A DNA stretch of 64,000 bases, from the NCBI GenBank assembly GCA_030612705.1, contig JAUWNI010000003.1, forward strand, positions 1 through 64,000, given 5' to 3'. Positions within the stretch are counted from its first letter, which is position 1. The number at the start of each line of letters is the position of its first letter. Source of the DNA: Phycisphaerae bacterium. GTDB lineage: Bacteria > Planctomycetota > Phycisphaerae > UBA1845 > Fen-1342. Shown here piece by piece: positions 53,387-61,030 of this stretch. The position numbers were made by a program, and so were the translations under genes. The notes below the pieces were generated by a model. That model worked only from the letters and a program-made list of their open reading frames with translations. It was not told the DNA's origin and did no database searches.

Positions 53387-55561
53387 CTATGGCGGCGAGC
53401 GGTAGGGATGTTTGGCTTCGTATAACTTGAGCCGTCGTGCAATCACCGCGTTGAGCGTGTGCTGACCGGCTTGCTTCGCCAAGTGGCTTGCACGCCGCGC
53501 GACTTCCGCGGCTTCGTCGAACCGTTCCGCTTCGGCCAGGGCCGCGCCGAGCGTGTCGAGGAAATCCGGTATCGATTCGTTGTCGCCGCGGCAGGCCATG
53601 CGCGCCAGCCGGACGGCCTCCGTGCCGTTGCGCAACTCGTCTTCGGGGCTCGTGGCCAACTGCCACGCGAGCTCGTTTGCCAATCGGGTGTCGTTGTGAT
53701 TCTCGCCGAGGCCGTCGCGCAGCACGCCGAAGGCTTCGGCCGCCTGGTCGGCACTGAGCAGCGCGAGGGCGAGTGACAAGCAGACGTCCACCGATTCCGG
53801 CTGCTGCTGAAACCGCCGGCGCAGCTCGGCCAGCTTGGTCTTTTGTCTATCGAGCGCTTGCTGCAACGCGGGTAACAGGTGCTTGGCCTCTTCGTGATTC
53901 GGCTGGCTTTCGAGCGCCCGGCCGCACGCTTCGATTGCCCGCGCCGTGGCCCCGCGCGCGTGACACACTCGCGCGAGTAGGATCCATGTGTTTGATGATT
54001 TGGGCTGAAGGGCCAGTGCCTCCAGCAGCAGGCCGTGCGCGCATTCGAGCGCGCCCGCGCCGGCATACGCCTTCGCCAACAGCTCGACAATCACGAACGA
54101 TTCCGGGCTGCGCTCGATCAGCGGCTCGAGCGTCTCGATCGCTTCGATCGCGCGATGCTCCCCGTACAGTGCCTCGGCGCGGCGAAAAGCGTGCACCACG
54201 TCCCCCATTCCCTTGGGATTCTTCCGTTGCGACACGTCGCCGACATCGGTGGGCCGCGCGGAACCGACATAACCCAGGGCACTCAATTCCCGCAGCTCCT
54301 CGGCCGAGAGGGAGACCTCGGCGGCATCGTGTGGCTTCATGTCCCGTTCAATCTCGGACAGGGCGGATTCCATCCGTGCAATCCGGTCCGAATTCGTGTC
54401 GGCCAGGTTATTCATTTCTCCCGGATCGCTCGTCAGATCGTAGAGTTCGGGCTCCGGAGCACGGATGTATTTCCAGTTTTCGTTAATGAGGAAGCGCAAG
54501 TTGCTCCAGCCGAAGCTGTCGAGCGGGTACTCGGTCTCGCCGTAGCAAAGTTGCGGCACAAGAGTCCCGCCGGCGAACACCGGGCTCAGCGACCGGCCGC
54601 CGACTTGATCGGGTGATTCCCACCCCATCAGGTCCAGCATCGTCGGCATGACATCCACCATCCGTGTAACGCCGGCAACCCGCTGGTTTTCCGGCAGCCG
54701 TTCGGGCAGAGAAATCAGTAGCGGGATTCGAACGATTGAGTGATAGACCAGGAGCGAGTGCCATTCATAGCCGTGTTCGCCGAGTGATTCGCCGTGGTCC
54801 GCAACGACGACCAGCAGGGTTTTTTCGAGCAAGGAACGGGCTTTGAGCCAGTCGATCAGACGTCCGATCTGCGCGTCCATATAGGCCACTTCCGCATCGT
54901 AAGGATCGCCCATCTTGTCGACGAACTCTTGCGGCGCGGTATAAGGCGTATGCGCATCATAGAAATGGACAAAGCACATGAGGGGTGTTTCGCGGGCCGC
55001 GTTGGTGTCCAGCCATTGCAGTACGCGATTGCACACTTCGCCCGCCGGTCGCTGCCCCATCGGCTGGCTTTCGTGCGATCCGATCTCATCGTCGTATATG
55101 TCGAACCCGCGGTCGAGACCGTAGCGGGCGTCGAGCACGGCTGATGCTATAAACGCCGCCGTCTTGTAGCCGTGCTGTTTGTAAATTTCGGCCAGTGTTT
55201 GCAGTGTCGGGCCGAGCGCCTGCTTGCCGTTGACCCGCACGCCGTGCTCCGGCGGGTAGGTTCCGGTTAGCAGGCAGATATGTGAGGGGAGCGTGATCGG
55301 AACGTGCGCGAATGTGTGATCGAACTGAACGCCGCGCTGAGCGATGGCGTCAAGGTTGGGCGTTGCGTCTCGATCGTAGCCGTAACAACCGAGCCGGTCG
55401 GCCCGCGTGGTATCGAGCGAGATGAGCATGACGTTGCAACCGTTCGCGACGCCATGGAATTTGCGTGACGCGTCTCGTCCCGTCGTTGCGTGTTGATCGC
55501 AACTGGGGCAAGTTATTATCAGGAATAAGGTTATGACGATTGTCGTCGCGCGTTGGATCAT
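53387..55561 (-). CDS. Alkaline phosphatase/sulfatase superfamily protein with TPR tail
   Basis: A 724-residue exported protein with a hydrophobic leader (1-20) and possible lipid attachment near Cys18/Cys21. The catalytic domain has LISLDTTRADRLGCYG (first metal Asp), ITLPSHICLLTG and ADHGESLGEHG (second metal site). Sulfatases need CxPxR for formylglycine, but the position here is Thr90 in TLPSH, as in phospho-transferases of the LtaS/EptA kind, so sulfatase activity is doubtful. About 250 residues of TPR repeats follow, with the same closing module as the next gene. ATG 55561 is the first Met before the leader; no ribosome site is clear. Confidence 0.82.
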   Translation of the reverse strand: MIQRATTIVITLFLIITCPSCDQHATTGRDASRKFHGVANGCNVMLISLDTTRADRLGCYGYDRDATPNLDAIAQRGVQFDHTFAHVPITLPSHICLLTGTYPPEHGVRVNGKQALGPTLQTLAEIYKQHGYKTAAFIASAVLDARYGLDRGFDIYDDEIGSHESQPMGQRPAGEVCNRVLQWLDTNAARETPLMCFVHFYDAHTPYTAPQEFVDKMGDPYDAEVAYMDAQIGRLIDWLKARSLLEKTLLVVVADHGESLGEHGYEWHSLLVYHSIVRIPLLISLPERLPENQRVAGVTRMVDVMPTMLDLMGWESPDQVGGRSLSPVFAGGTLVPQLCYGETEYPLDSFGWSNLRFLINENWKYIRAPEPELYDLTSDPGEMNNLADTNSDRIARMESALSEIERDMKPHDAAEVSLSAEELRELSALGYVGSARPTDVGDVSQRKNPKGMGDVVHAFRRAEALYGEHRAIEAIETLEPLIERSPESFVIVELLAKAYAGAGALECAHGLLLEALALQPKSSNTWILLARVCHARGATARAIEACGRALESQPNHEEAKHLLPALQQALDRQKTKLAELRRRFQQQPESVDVCLSLALALLSADQAAEAFGVLRDGLGENHNDTRLANELAWQLATSPEDELRNGTEAVRLARMACRGDNESIPDFLDTLGAALAEAERFDEAAEVARRASHLAKQAGQHTLNAVIARRLKLYEAKHPYRSPP

Positions 55562-55697
55562 GCCGCGATGATATCCGTCCGCGCGCGCCGGTGTCAATAA
55601 CGAGGTCCGTGACCAAAACGCGCGCCGCCGCGTCTATCCAACCACGAACGTAAGTATGATTTGACCAAGGGAGGCGATTCGTAATACAACTTATGCC

Positions 55698-56846
55698 ATG
55701 TCACGCAACGGCAAGGTTATCGTGGCGATGTCCGGGGGTGTTGATTCGTCCGTCGCCGCCTGCCTGCTCAAGGAGCAAGGCTACGAGTGCGTCGGTGTTT
55801 TCATGCGCGTGGGCGTCCACCAGCCCGAACCCGACGAGGTCCGCGCTCTGGGGGCTGACGGGCGGTCGGTGCGCCGACTCAAGCACGGCTGCTGCTCGGC
55901 GGAAGACGCGCTCGACGCTCGCATGATTGCCGACAAGCTCGGCATCCCGTTTCATGTGTTGGATTGCGAGCTGGACTTCGAGCGTATCATCGATTACTTC
56001 GTCGATGAATACAGCCGAGCCCGGACGCCCAACCCGTGTGTGATGTGCAACATCCAGCTCAAGTTCGGCAAGCTGCTACGCTTCGCCGACACGCTGGACG
56101 CCGAGTTCGTCGCGACCGGGCATTACGCCCGCGTATTGCGGGCCGGCGACCAAACGCGATTGGCGCGGTCATTGAACCGGGTCAAAGACCAGTCCTACGT
56201 TCTGTTCGGCATCGCCCGCGAGGACTTGCCGCGCTGCCTCTTTCCACTAGGCGACATGAAGGATAAGGGCGTGGTGCGAAAGATCGCGTCGGAGTTGGGC
56301 CTGCGCGTGCACGACAAGCCCGAGAGTCAGGAAATTTGCTTCGTTCTCAACAACGATTACAAGCAGCTCGTCCATGAGCGCCGGCCGGAAACCATAAAAC
56401 CCGGCGAGGTGCACGACTCGGTCGGCAACGTGCTCGGCACGCACGAAGGCATCGCGTCGTACACGATCGGCCAACGACGCGGCCTCGGCATCGCGGCCGG
56501 CGTCCCAATCTATGTAACGAAGCTCGATGCGGGCACGAACACGGTCACCGTCGGCCCGCGCGAAAAGCTGCTCAGCAACGGCCTGATCGCCGAGAAGATC
56601 AACTGGCTGACCGACCCGCCGAAAGATAGTGAATCACGACCGGTCGAGATCAAGATCCGCTACAGGCATACGCCGGCGCCGGGCTCGATTCAGATGCTGG
56701 ATGATGGCAACGTCAAGGCAACGTTTGACAAACTCCAGCCGGCGGTAACACCCGGCCAGGCGGCGGTATTCTACGATGATGAAGGCGTCGTGCTCGGCGG
56801 CGGATGGATTCGCGAGGCTATCCAATATGATGATATGAACACGTAG
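55698..56846 (+). CDS. mnmA: tRNA-specific 2-thiouridylase
   Basis: MnmA thiolates U34 of Lys, Glu and Gln tRNAs, which ties it functionally to the glutamine-tRNA route of gatDE. The 382 residues have the PP-loop SGGVDSS (12-18), catalytic Cys pair in NPCVMCN (near 112) and QEICFV (near 213), NRVKDQSYVLFGI, YTIGQRRGLGIA and the closing GVVLGGGWI. A segment near 40-60 (ALGADGRSVRRLKHGCCSAEDA, read in parts) matches the normal GCC region. The TAG stop is the first part of a shared hairpin. Confidence 0.95.
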   Translation: MSRNGKVIVAMSGGVDSSVAACLLKEQGYECVGVFMRVGVHQPEPDEVRALGADGRSVRRLKHGCCSAEDALDARMIADKLGIPFHVLDCELDFERIIDYFVDEYSRARTPNPCVMCNIQLKFGKLLRFADTLDAEFVATGHYARVLRAGDQTRLARSLNRVKDQSYVLFGIAREDLPRCLFPLGDMKDKGVVRKIASELGLRVHDKPESQEICFVLNNDYKQLVHERRPETIKPGEVHDSVGNVLGTHEGIASYTIGQRRGLGIAAGVPIYVTKLDAGTNTVTVGPREKLLSNGLIAEKINWLTDPPKDSESRPVEIKIRYRHTPAPGSIQMLDDGNVKATFDKLQPAVTPGQAAVFYDDEGVVLGGGWIREAIQYDDMNT

Positions 56847-56878
56847 CGGCCGGGCCCCGTACCGGCCGTCGATTCGGC
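56844..56878 (+). repeat. Stop-codon hairpin TAGCGGCCGGGCCCC-type
   Basis: TAGCGGCCGGGCCCCGTACC followed by GGCCGTCGATTCG. CGGCCGG and CCGGCCG form a hairpin. The same sequence, with few changes, begins at the stop codon of the beta-CASP gene (59454). The mnmA stop TAG is its first three bases. Confidence 0.75.
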
Positions 56879-56903
56879 AAGGCCACGTATCGGCAAGATT
56901 GCT

Positions 56904-57926
56904 GTGACTGATTTGACCATCTTCCACGGCGGCGCACTCGGTGATTTGGCGTTGACGCTGCAACTCGCGCTGCGCCTGCCGGGCGTGAGTGTGGGCGGCA
57001 CACTGTACGTTATCTCACGCACCGATCCCGGCGATTTGTCTGGTTGCCGGCCGAGCATTCGGCGTGTCTCGTCCGAGGGGATCGGGTTGCACTGGCTTTT
57101 TGCGGAGGGTGACGATCCGCCGCCGCGGCGGTTGCACGAGTGCGTCGCCGGTTCCCGGGTCTTAAACGCGCTGGGTGGCGTCGATTCGGATGTACATCGG
57201 CGGCTCGGGCAACTGGACGCACGAACTGTGTACAGCTTCGATTCGCGACCCGGACCCGATTCTTCCGCGCATATCACATTACAATGGCAGAACCGGCTTG
57301 AAGAACAGGGGCTGCTGATTCCCAAGTGCATCCACCAACACCGCGGCGGACCGCGGCTGTTCGTGCCGGACGAGTTGCGGCAACGCGGGCGGGTGGGCCG
57401 CCTGCCGCAAACGGAAAACACTTTGCGACCGACGGCCGCCCCGGGGGGCGGCCGCTACATGTGTGGCACCGGAGTCTCGCCGGTGGATGCAGCGCTGATC
57501 CTCATTCACCCCGGCAGCGGCGGGCGCGCGAAGTGCTGGCCTTTGCGATGTTTTATCAATGTGGCGCGGCGACTGCGCGAATCGGGCGAGGAGGTCTGCT
57601 TCATCGTCGGGCCGGCTGAAATCGAGCGCTGGTCGGCGGAGAAGCTCAGCGGCATTCGTGCCGAGTTTACGTTGATCGAGTCGCCCGCTCCGGACGAATT
57701 GTTGACCTTGCTCGCCGGGGCACGGGTGTTGATCGGCAACGACGCCGGTCCGGCGCATTTGGCAGCGCTGCTTGGCACGCCGACGGTAACGATCTTCGGC
57801 TCAACATCACCGACAATCTGGCGACCGCTGGGGGCAAAGGCGCGTTTCATTCGCGGCAAGCCGGAATCGCATCCCGACGATTGGAGCATCAGTCCGGCAC
57901 GTGTGGTTGAAATAGCAAGGAGATAG
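56904..57926 (+). CDS. Family 9 glycosyltransferase (heptosyltransferase-like)
   Basis: A 340-residue GT-B enzyme. The N-terminal half opens with IFHGGALGDLALTLQ, as in ADP-heptose:LPS heptosyltransferases. The C-terminal half has LILIHPGSGGRAKCWPLRCF (read in parts), FIVGPAEIERW, and the donor site GNDAGPAHLAALLGTPTVTIFGST. It probably adds a heptose or similar sugar to the LPS core. About 17 residues (176-192) come from a dispersed repeat read in frame. Start: GTG 56904 or nearby; the spacer to mnmA is 57 bp, so co-transcription is likely. Confidence 0.87.
   Translation: MTDLTIFHGGALGDLALTLQLALRLPGVSVGGTLYVISRTDPGDLSGCRPSIRRVSSEGIGLHWLFAEGDDPPPRRLHECVAGSRVLNALGGVDSDVHRRLGQLDARTVYSFDSRPGPDSSAHITLQWQNRLEEQGLLIPKCIHQHRGGPRLFVPDELRQRGRVGRLPQTENTLRPTAAPGGGRYMCGTGVSPVDAALILIHPGSGGRAKCWPLRCFINVARRLRESGEEVCFIVGPAEIERWSAEKLSGIRAEFTLIESPAPDELLTLLAGARVLIGNDAGPAHLAALLGTPTVTIFGSTSPTIWRPLGAKARFIRGKPESHPDDWSISPARVVEIARR
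57431..57482. repeat. Dispersed repeat inside the GT9 gene, read in frame
   Basis: GACGGCCGCCCCGGGGGGCG, then GCCGCTACATGTGTGGCACC and GGAGTCTCGCC. This is the reverse complement of the segment inside apbE (29294-29341), with a few differences. Here it encodes Thr-Ala-Ala-Pro-Gly-Gly-Gly-Arg-Tyr-Met-Cys-Gly-Thr-Gly-Val-Ser-Pro. Confidence 0.8.
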
Positions 57927-57965
57927 GGTTCAAGGTTCAAAGATTGGGCAGACGCAACCACTCCG

Positions 57966-57999
57966 ATCCTGAACCCTGAACCCCGAACCCTGAATCCTC
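57966..57999. repeat. Short tandem CCTGAACC repeat
   Basis: CCTGAACCCTGAACCCCGAA and CCCTGAATCC repeat an 8-base unit about four times between the GT9 gene and the beta-CASP gene; GGTTCAAGGTTCAAAG just before it is a related reversed unit. No promoter can be recognised. Confidence 0.6.
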
Positions 58000-58058
58000 A
58001 TTTGCGGCCTCCCCTCTGACCTCATACCATGACCGAAACCACAAACGGAGCCCCATAC

Positions 58059-59456
58059 ATGGCCGAACTCATGTTCTATGGTGCCGTCGGCGAGGTGACC
58101 GGCTCGATGCACATGATCCGCATCGACGACCACTGGGTCGCGCTCGATTGCGGATTGTATCAGGGCCGTCGCGAGGAGTCCGAAAACAAGAACCGCCAGT
58201 GGCCGATGCCGCCGAAGGACATCAGCGCGGTGGTCCTCTCGCACGCACACATCGATCATTCGGGTCGGCTGCCGCGCCTGGTACGCGACGGGTTCGAGGG
58301 GCCGATCTACTGCACGCCGGCGACACGCGACCTGTGCGCGATCATGCTGCCCGACTCGGCCCACATACAAGAGGAAGATATCGTCTACATCAACAAAAAA
58401 CGCTCGCGCAAGGGGCTGCCACCGGTCGAGCCGCTCTACGACTACAGCAACGCGCTGGCGGCGATCCGGCAGATCCAGAGCACCTCCTACGGGCGCTGGT
58501 TCCAGGTCGTGCCCGGATTGCTGGCGCGCTTCAACGAAGCGGGACACATGCTCGGCTCGACCGGCATCGAGCTCGCCTTCGCCAAACGCAACGGACACAC
58601 GCCTTCGCTCTATTTCACCGGCGACGTCGGCCGACCCGATAAACCAATCCTCCGCGACCCGCGCGCCTTCCCCGAGTGCGATGCCATCATCTGTGAAAGT
58701 ACCTACGGCGGTCGGGTCAACGAGCAAGTCAACGACGCCAAGGAGCAATTAATCGACATCGTCAACCGTACGTACGAGCGCGGCGGCAAGGTGATCATCC
58801 CGGCGTTCTCGGTCGGCCGCACGCAGACGATCGTCTATTTCCTGCACGAGCAGATAGTCGCCGGTACGATCCCGCGCCTGCCGGTGTACATCGACAGCCC
58901 GCTGGCGGTCAACGCGACCGAGGTCTTCAAGATGCACCCCGAGTGTTACGACGCCGAGGCCCGCGCGTTTCAGCGCGCCACCGGCGACATCCTCGGCCAC
59001 GGCTGCTGCACCTACATCCGCGACGTTGAGGAGAGCAAGGCCCTGCACCGCCGCCGGCGGCCGTGCGTGATCATCTCCGCCAGCGGCATGTGTGAGGCGG
59101 GCCGCATCCGCCATCACCTCAAGAACAATATCCGTAGCAAGAAGAACACGATCCTGATTCCCGGCTTCCAGGCACGGCACACGCTCGGCCGCAGGCTCGC
59201 CGACGGAGCGGATAAGATCAACCTGTTCCACCAGAAGATGCCGGTGCGGGCCGAGGTGGTGCAGGTCCACGGCTTCAGCGGCCACGCCGACCAGACCGAC
59301 CTGCTACACATGCTCGCGCCGCTGGCGGGCAAGGGAAAACGCGTGTTCCTGGTACACGGCGAGGAGGATCAGAGCGAAGTGCTGGCAAGCAAGCTGCGCG
59401 AAACGGGCGCCGCCAACATCACCGTCGCCACGCACGGACAACGCATAGAGCTGTAG
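58059..59456 (+). CDS. Beta-CASP metallo-beta-lactamase-fold RNase
   Basis: A 465-residue RNA-processing enzyme of the CPSF73/YSH1-like family. The metallo-beta-lactamase half has LSHAHIDHSGRLPRL (zinc motif 2), GHMLGS and FTGDVGRPD. The beta-CASP half has ICESTYGG (motif A), IPAFSVGRTQ, ISASGMCEAGRI, and HGFSGHADQ and LVHGEED near the end (motifs B and C). Such enzymes cut RNA endo- or exonucleolytically. ATG 58059 (MAELMFY) has CGGAG 8 nt upstream; ATG 58029 would add ten residues. The TAG stop begins a hairpin shared with mnmA. Confidence 0.92.
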   Translation: MAELMFYGAVGEVTGSMHMIRIDDHWVALDCGLYQGRREESENKNRQWPMPPKDISAVVLSHAHIDHSGRLPRLVRDGFEGPIYCTPATRDLCAIMLPDSAHIQEEDIVYINKKRSRKGLPPVEPLYDYSNALAAIRQIQSTSYGRWFQVVPGLLARFNEAGHMLGSTGIELAFAKRNGHTPSLYFTGDVGRPDKPILRDPRAFPECDAIICESTYGGRVNEQVNDAKEQLIDIVNRTYERGGKVIIPAFSVGRTQTIVYFLHEQIVAGTIPRLPVYIDSPLAVNATEVFKMHPECYDAEARAFQRATGDILGHGCCTYIRDVEESKALHRRRRPCVIISASGMCEAGRIRHHLKNNIRSKKNTILIPGFQARHTLGRRLADGADKINLFHQKMPVRAEVVQVHGFSGHADQTDLLHMLAPLAGKGKRVFLVHGEEDQSEVLASKLRETGAANITVATHGQRIEL

Positions 59457-59520
59457 CGGCCGGGCCCTGTGCCGGCCGTTGAATCGAGAACCCACGTTCG
59501 GGGAACGTGGGCCACCCAAC
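59454..59520 (+). repeat. Stop-codon hairpin, copy 2, plus short inverted repeat
   Basis: TAGCGGCCGGGCCCTGTGCC, GGCCGTTGAATCG, matching the hairpin at 56844. It is followed by CCCACGTTCGGGGAACGTGGG, itself a stem-loop (read in parts), and CCACCC. The first three bases are the stop codon of the beta-CASP gene. Confidence 0.75.
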
Positions 59521-59850
59521 CCGCTGCTGATCGTAACCGGCGGGGATACGCAACGTAACGTCCTGCGTGTTCCCGTCGTCGATCGGCACGCGAATCCGCC
59601 GGTATCCCGCGTTGTGCGGATTAAAGAGATCGGTAGCGTGTAACCACTCGCTGACTCGCGCACGGTCATACACCGGATCGGATTCAATTCGTCGCGATAT
59701 CTCCTCGCGTTGGTTAGCGTTATCGGTTCCGAAGAACGCCTTGAGCTCGGCCAGGATTGCGGTCTGGTCGGCAACTGCCGCGTGGGACATCATCAGCACC
59801 AGCATCGGAACGCAAGCCGCGGAGTGTCGAAGCATGTGTGCAATCCTCAC
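59520..59850 (-). pseudogene. N-terminal remnant of a secreted hydrolase-like protein
   Basis: About 110 residues are convincing. A signal peptide (to about 28, ending AAVADQ) is followed by a helical region (ELKAFFGTDNANQREEISRR) and a beta segment (RRIRVPIDDGNTQDVTLRIP, then AGYDQQR). In planctomycetes such a start commonly introduces an alpha/beta hydrolase domain, but here the frame runs at once into the hairpin repeat and ends at 59419 inside the beta-CASP gene. No catalytic Ser motif is present. I read it as a truncated gene; a short exported protein cannot be excluded. Confidence 0.6.
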
Positions 59851-59856
59851 GGCTCG

Positions 59857-60001
59857 TTAACAGTCCGCCGCAAAAGCCACTACGGGGCGGGAATGAAGTA
59901 GCGGCCGGCGCCTCGCCGGTCGTAATAGGCCGGAAACGCCGCTTTGGGCGTTCGGCCTGCGAGGCGCAGGCCGCTACATGACTTTTGCGGCGGACTGTTA
60001 A
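59857..60001. repeat. Family E palindromic element with near-perfect terminal repeats
   Basis: TTAACAGTCCGCCGCAAAAG pairs with CTTTTGCGGCGGACTGTTAA, one mismatch in 23 bases counting the next positions, 145 bases overall. Inner arms are GTAGCGGCC and GGCCGCTAC. It is bounded by TTAA, again with TA at the core. The left half recurs in the mosaic at 18160. Confidence 0.9.
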
Positions 60002-60180
60002 GGCGTAGTGTAAACTGGGAGCGTTACCAAAGTCGTCGTTACGCGCATCGATTGCCAAATGACCAAGTCGGTTCGCGGTGTAACGCGCCACTCTGTCCCA
60101 CCTCTTGTGCGATTATTCCATAAATACCTTGCGTGGATAGCGTGCATTATCAAAAGTAAGAGATTATCATGAAGCCAATA

Positions 60181-60205
60181 GCCTGGGAGCACAGGCGGTT
60201 TTTTT
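60181..60205 (+). terminator. Intrinsic-terminator-like hairpin before a small RHH-like gene
   Basis: GCCTGGGAGCACAGGC folds into a 5-bp stem with a 6-base loop and is followed by GGTTTTTTTC. This is the clearest Rho-independent type signal in the window. It ends 25 bp upstream of the start at 60231, within the likely leader of that gene, so it could act as an attenuator; alternatively it ends a short upstream transcript. Confidence 0.6.
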
Positions 60206-60230
60206 CACAATTACAACAGGAGAGTAGTGG

Positions 60231-60503
60231 GTGAAGCGCGAAAAACTAAGACCGGATATCGTCAGTGTACACCTCTCCCCGGAATCGAAGGCGAGGCTCG
60301 ACGAAGTCTGTCTCAAGCGCGGGATGACGATCAAGAGACTTTTGGGTCGTTTGATCGAGTGGTTCGTCGATCTCGACAAGACCGAGCAGTCGATCGTGCT
60401 CGGCCTCGTCGAGGACGACGATATCAAGGGTTTGGCCGAGATGGTCTTGGCGCGCCGCAAAACCGGCAAGACTGCCCGCAAGCCAACCCGCAAAAGCCGC
60501 TAA
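60231..60503 (+). CDS. Small ribbon-helix-helix-like protein
   Basis: A 90-residue basic protein. VSVHLSPESKARLDEVC followed by GMTIKRLLGRLIEWFVDL has the strand-helix-helix pattern of ribbon-helix-helix DNA-binding proteins. A second helical part (55-75) and a Lys/Arg-rich tail (RRKTGKTARKPTRKSR) follow. GTG start with AGGAGAG upstream. It may be a transcription factor or a nucleoid-associated protein. There is no toxin-like neighbour. An intrinsic-terminator-like hairpin lies in its leader. Confidence 0.65.
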   Translation: MKREKLRPDIVSVHLSPESKARLDEVCLKRGMTIKRLLGRLIEWFVDLDKTEQSIVLGLVEDDDIKGLAEMVLARRKTGKTARKPTRKSR

Positions 60504-60647
60504 CGCCTCTGCGCGTGACAACGTAAGCTCGCGAACCTGATTTCGGAGCGAACTCACTTCATACGATGCAAGGCATCGGTGCGGGGTATTTGTGCGGATA
60601 TTCTGCCACAAACACAGACACCGGTTTCCATCGCATCGGAGGTGTGA

Positions 60648-60797
60648 CTAGTGCTCGGCCAACGTTCAGTTGACGGATGGGTGGCCCATGGCTTTAGCCG
60701 TGGGGGACACGAATCGGCCGAGCATTCGTGTCCCTCACTTCTAAAGAGGTGGGCCACCCAAACAATGATTCATCGGATCAACATTGGACGAGCACTA
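60648..60797. repeat. Family B palindromic element, second copy
   Basis: CTAGTGCTCGGCCAACGTT on the left pairs with AACATTGGACGAGCACTAG on the right, 150 bases. The interior (GGGTGGCCCATGGCTTTAGC, GTGGGGGACACGAATCGGCC, GTGGGCCACCC) matches the copy at 13935 although the terminal arms differ. It lies in the 527-bp gap between the RHH-like gene and ftsH; no gene is seen there. Confidence 0.85.
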
Positions 60798-60803
60798 GTC
60801 ATC

Positions 60804-60925
60804 CCGAGCCCTTCGACTCCGCTTAGGACAGGCTCCGCGAGGGATCTTGCTTTAACTCTAAAGAACGTGGGCATCCGCGGCAAGATTCCTCCGTCGCTGC
60901 GCTCTGTCGGAATGACAGGCTGTTG
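60804..60925. repeat. GTCATTCC-type element, variant
   Basis: TCATCCCGAGCCCTTCGACT and GAGGGATCTTGC face CAAGATTCCTCCGTCGCTGC and CTGTCGGAATGACA. This is a variant of the element at 16515 with a different interior. Its GGAATGACA end points toward the 3' end of ftsH. Confidence 0.7.
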
Positions 60926-61030
60926 CAGCCCCAAAGTCCCCAAAGCCATTCTCAGCCACGATTTCCATGATCGACGCTTACACTGGTGAGATAAGCGGGT
61001 TGGAACGTCTAGCAAGGACGCTACTTCCTG

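Noticed and set aside
53387-55561. Calling the alkaline phosphatase-fold protein a sulfatase
   Set aside because: The CxPxR/SxPxR motif needed for formylglycine is absent (TLPSH instead), so only the superfamily is named.
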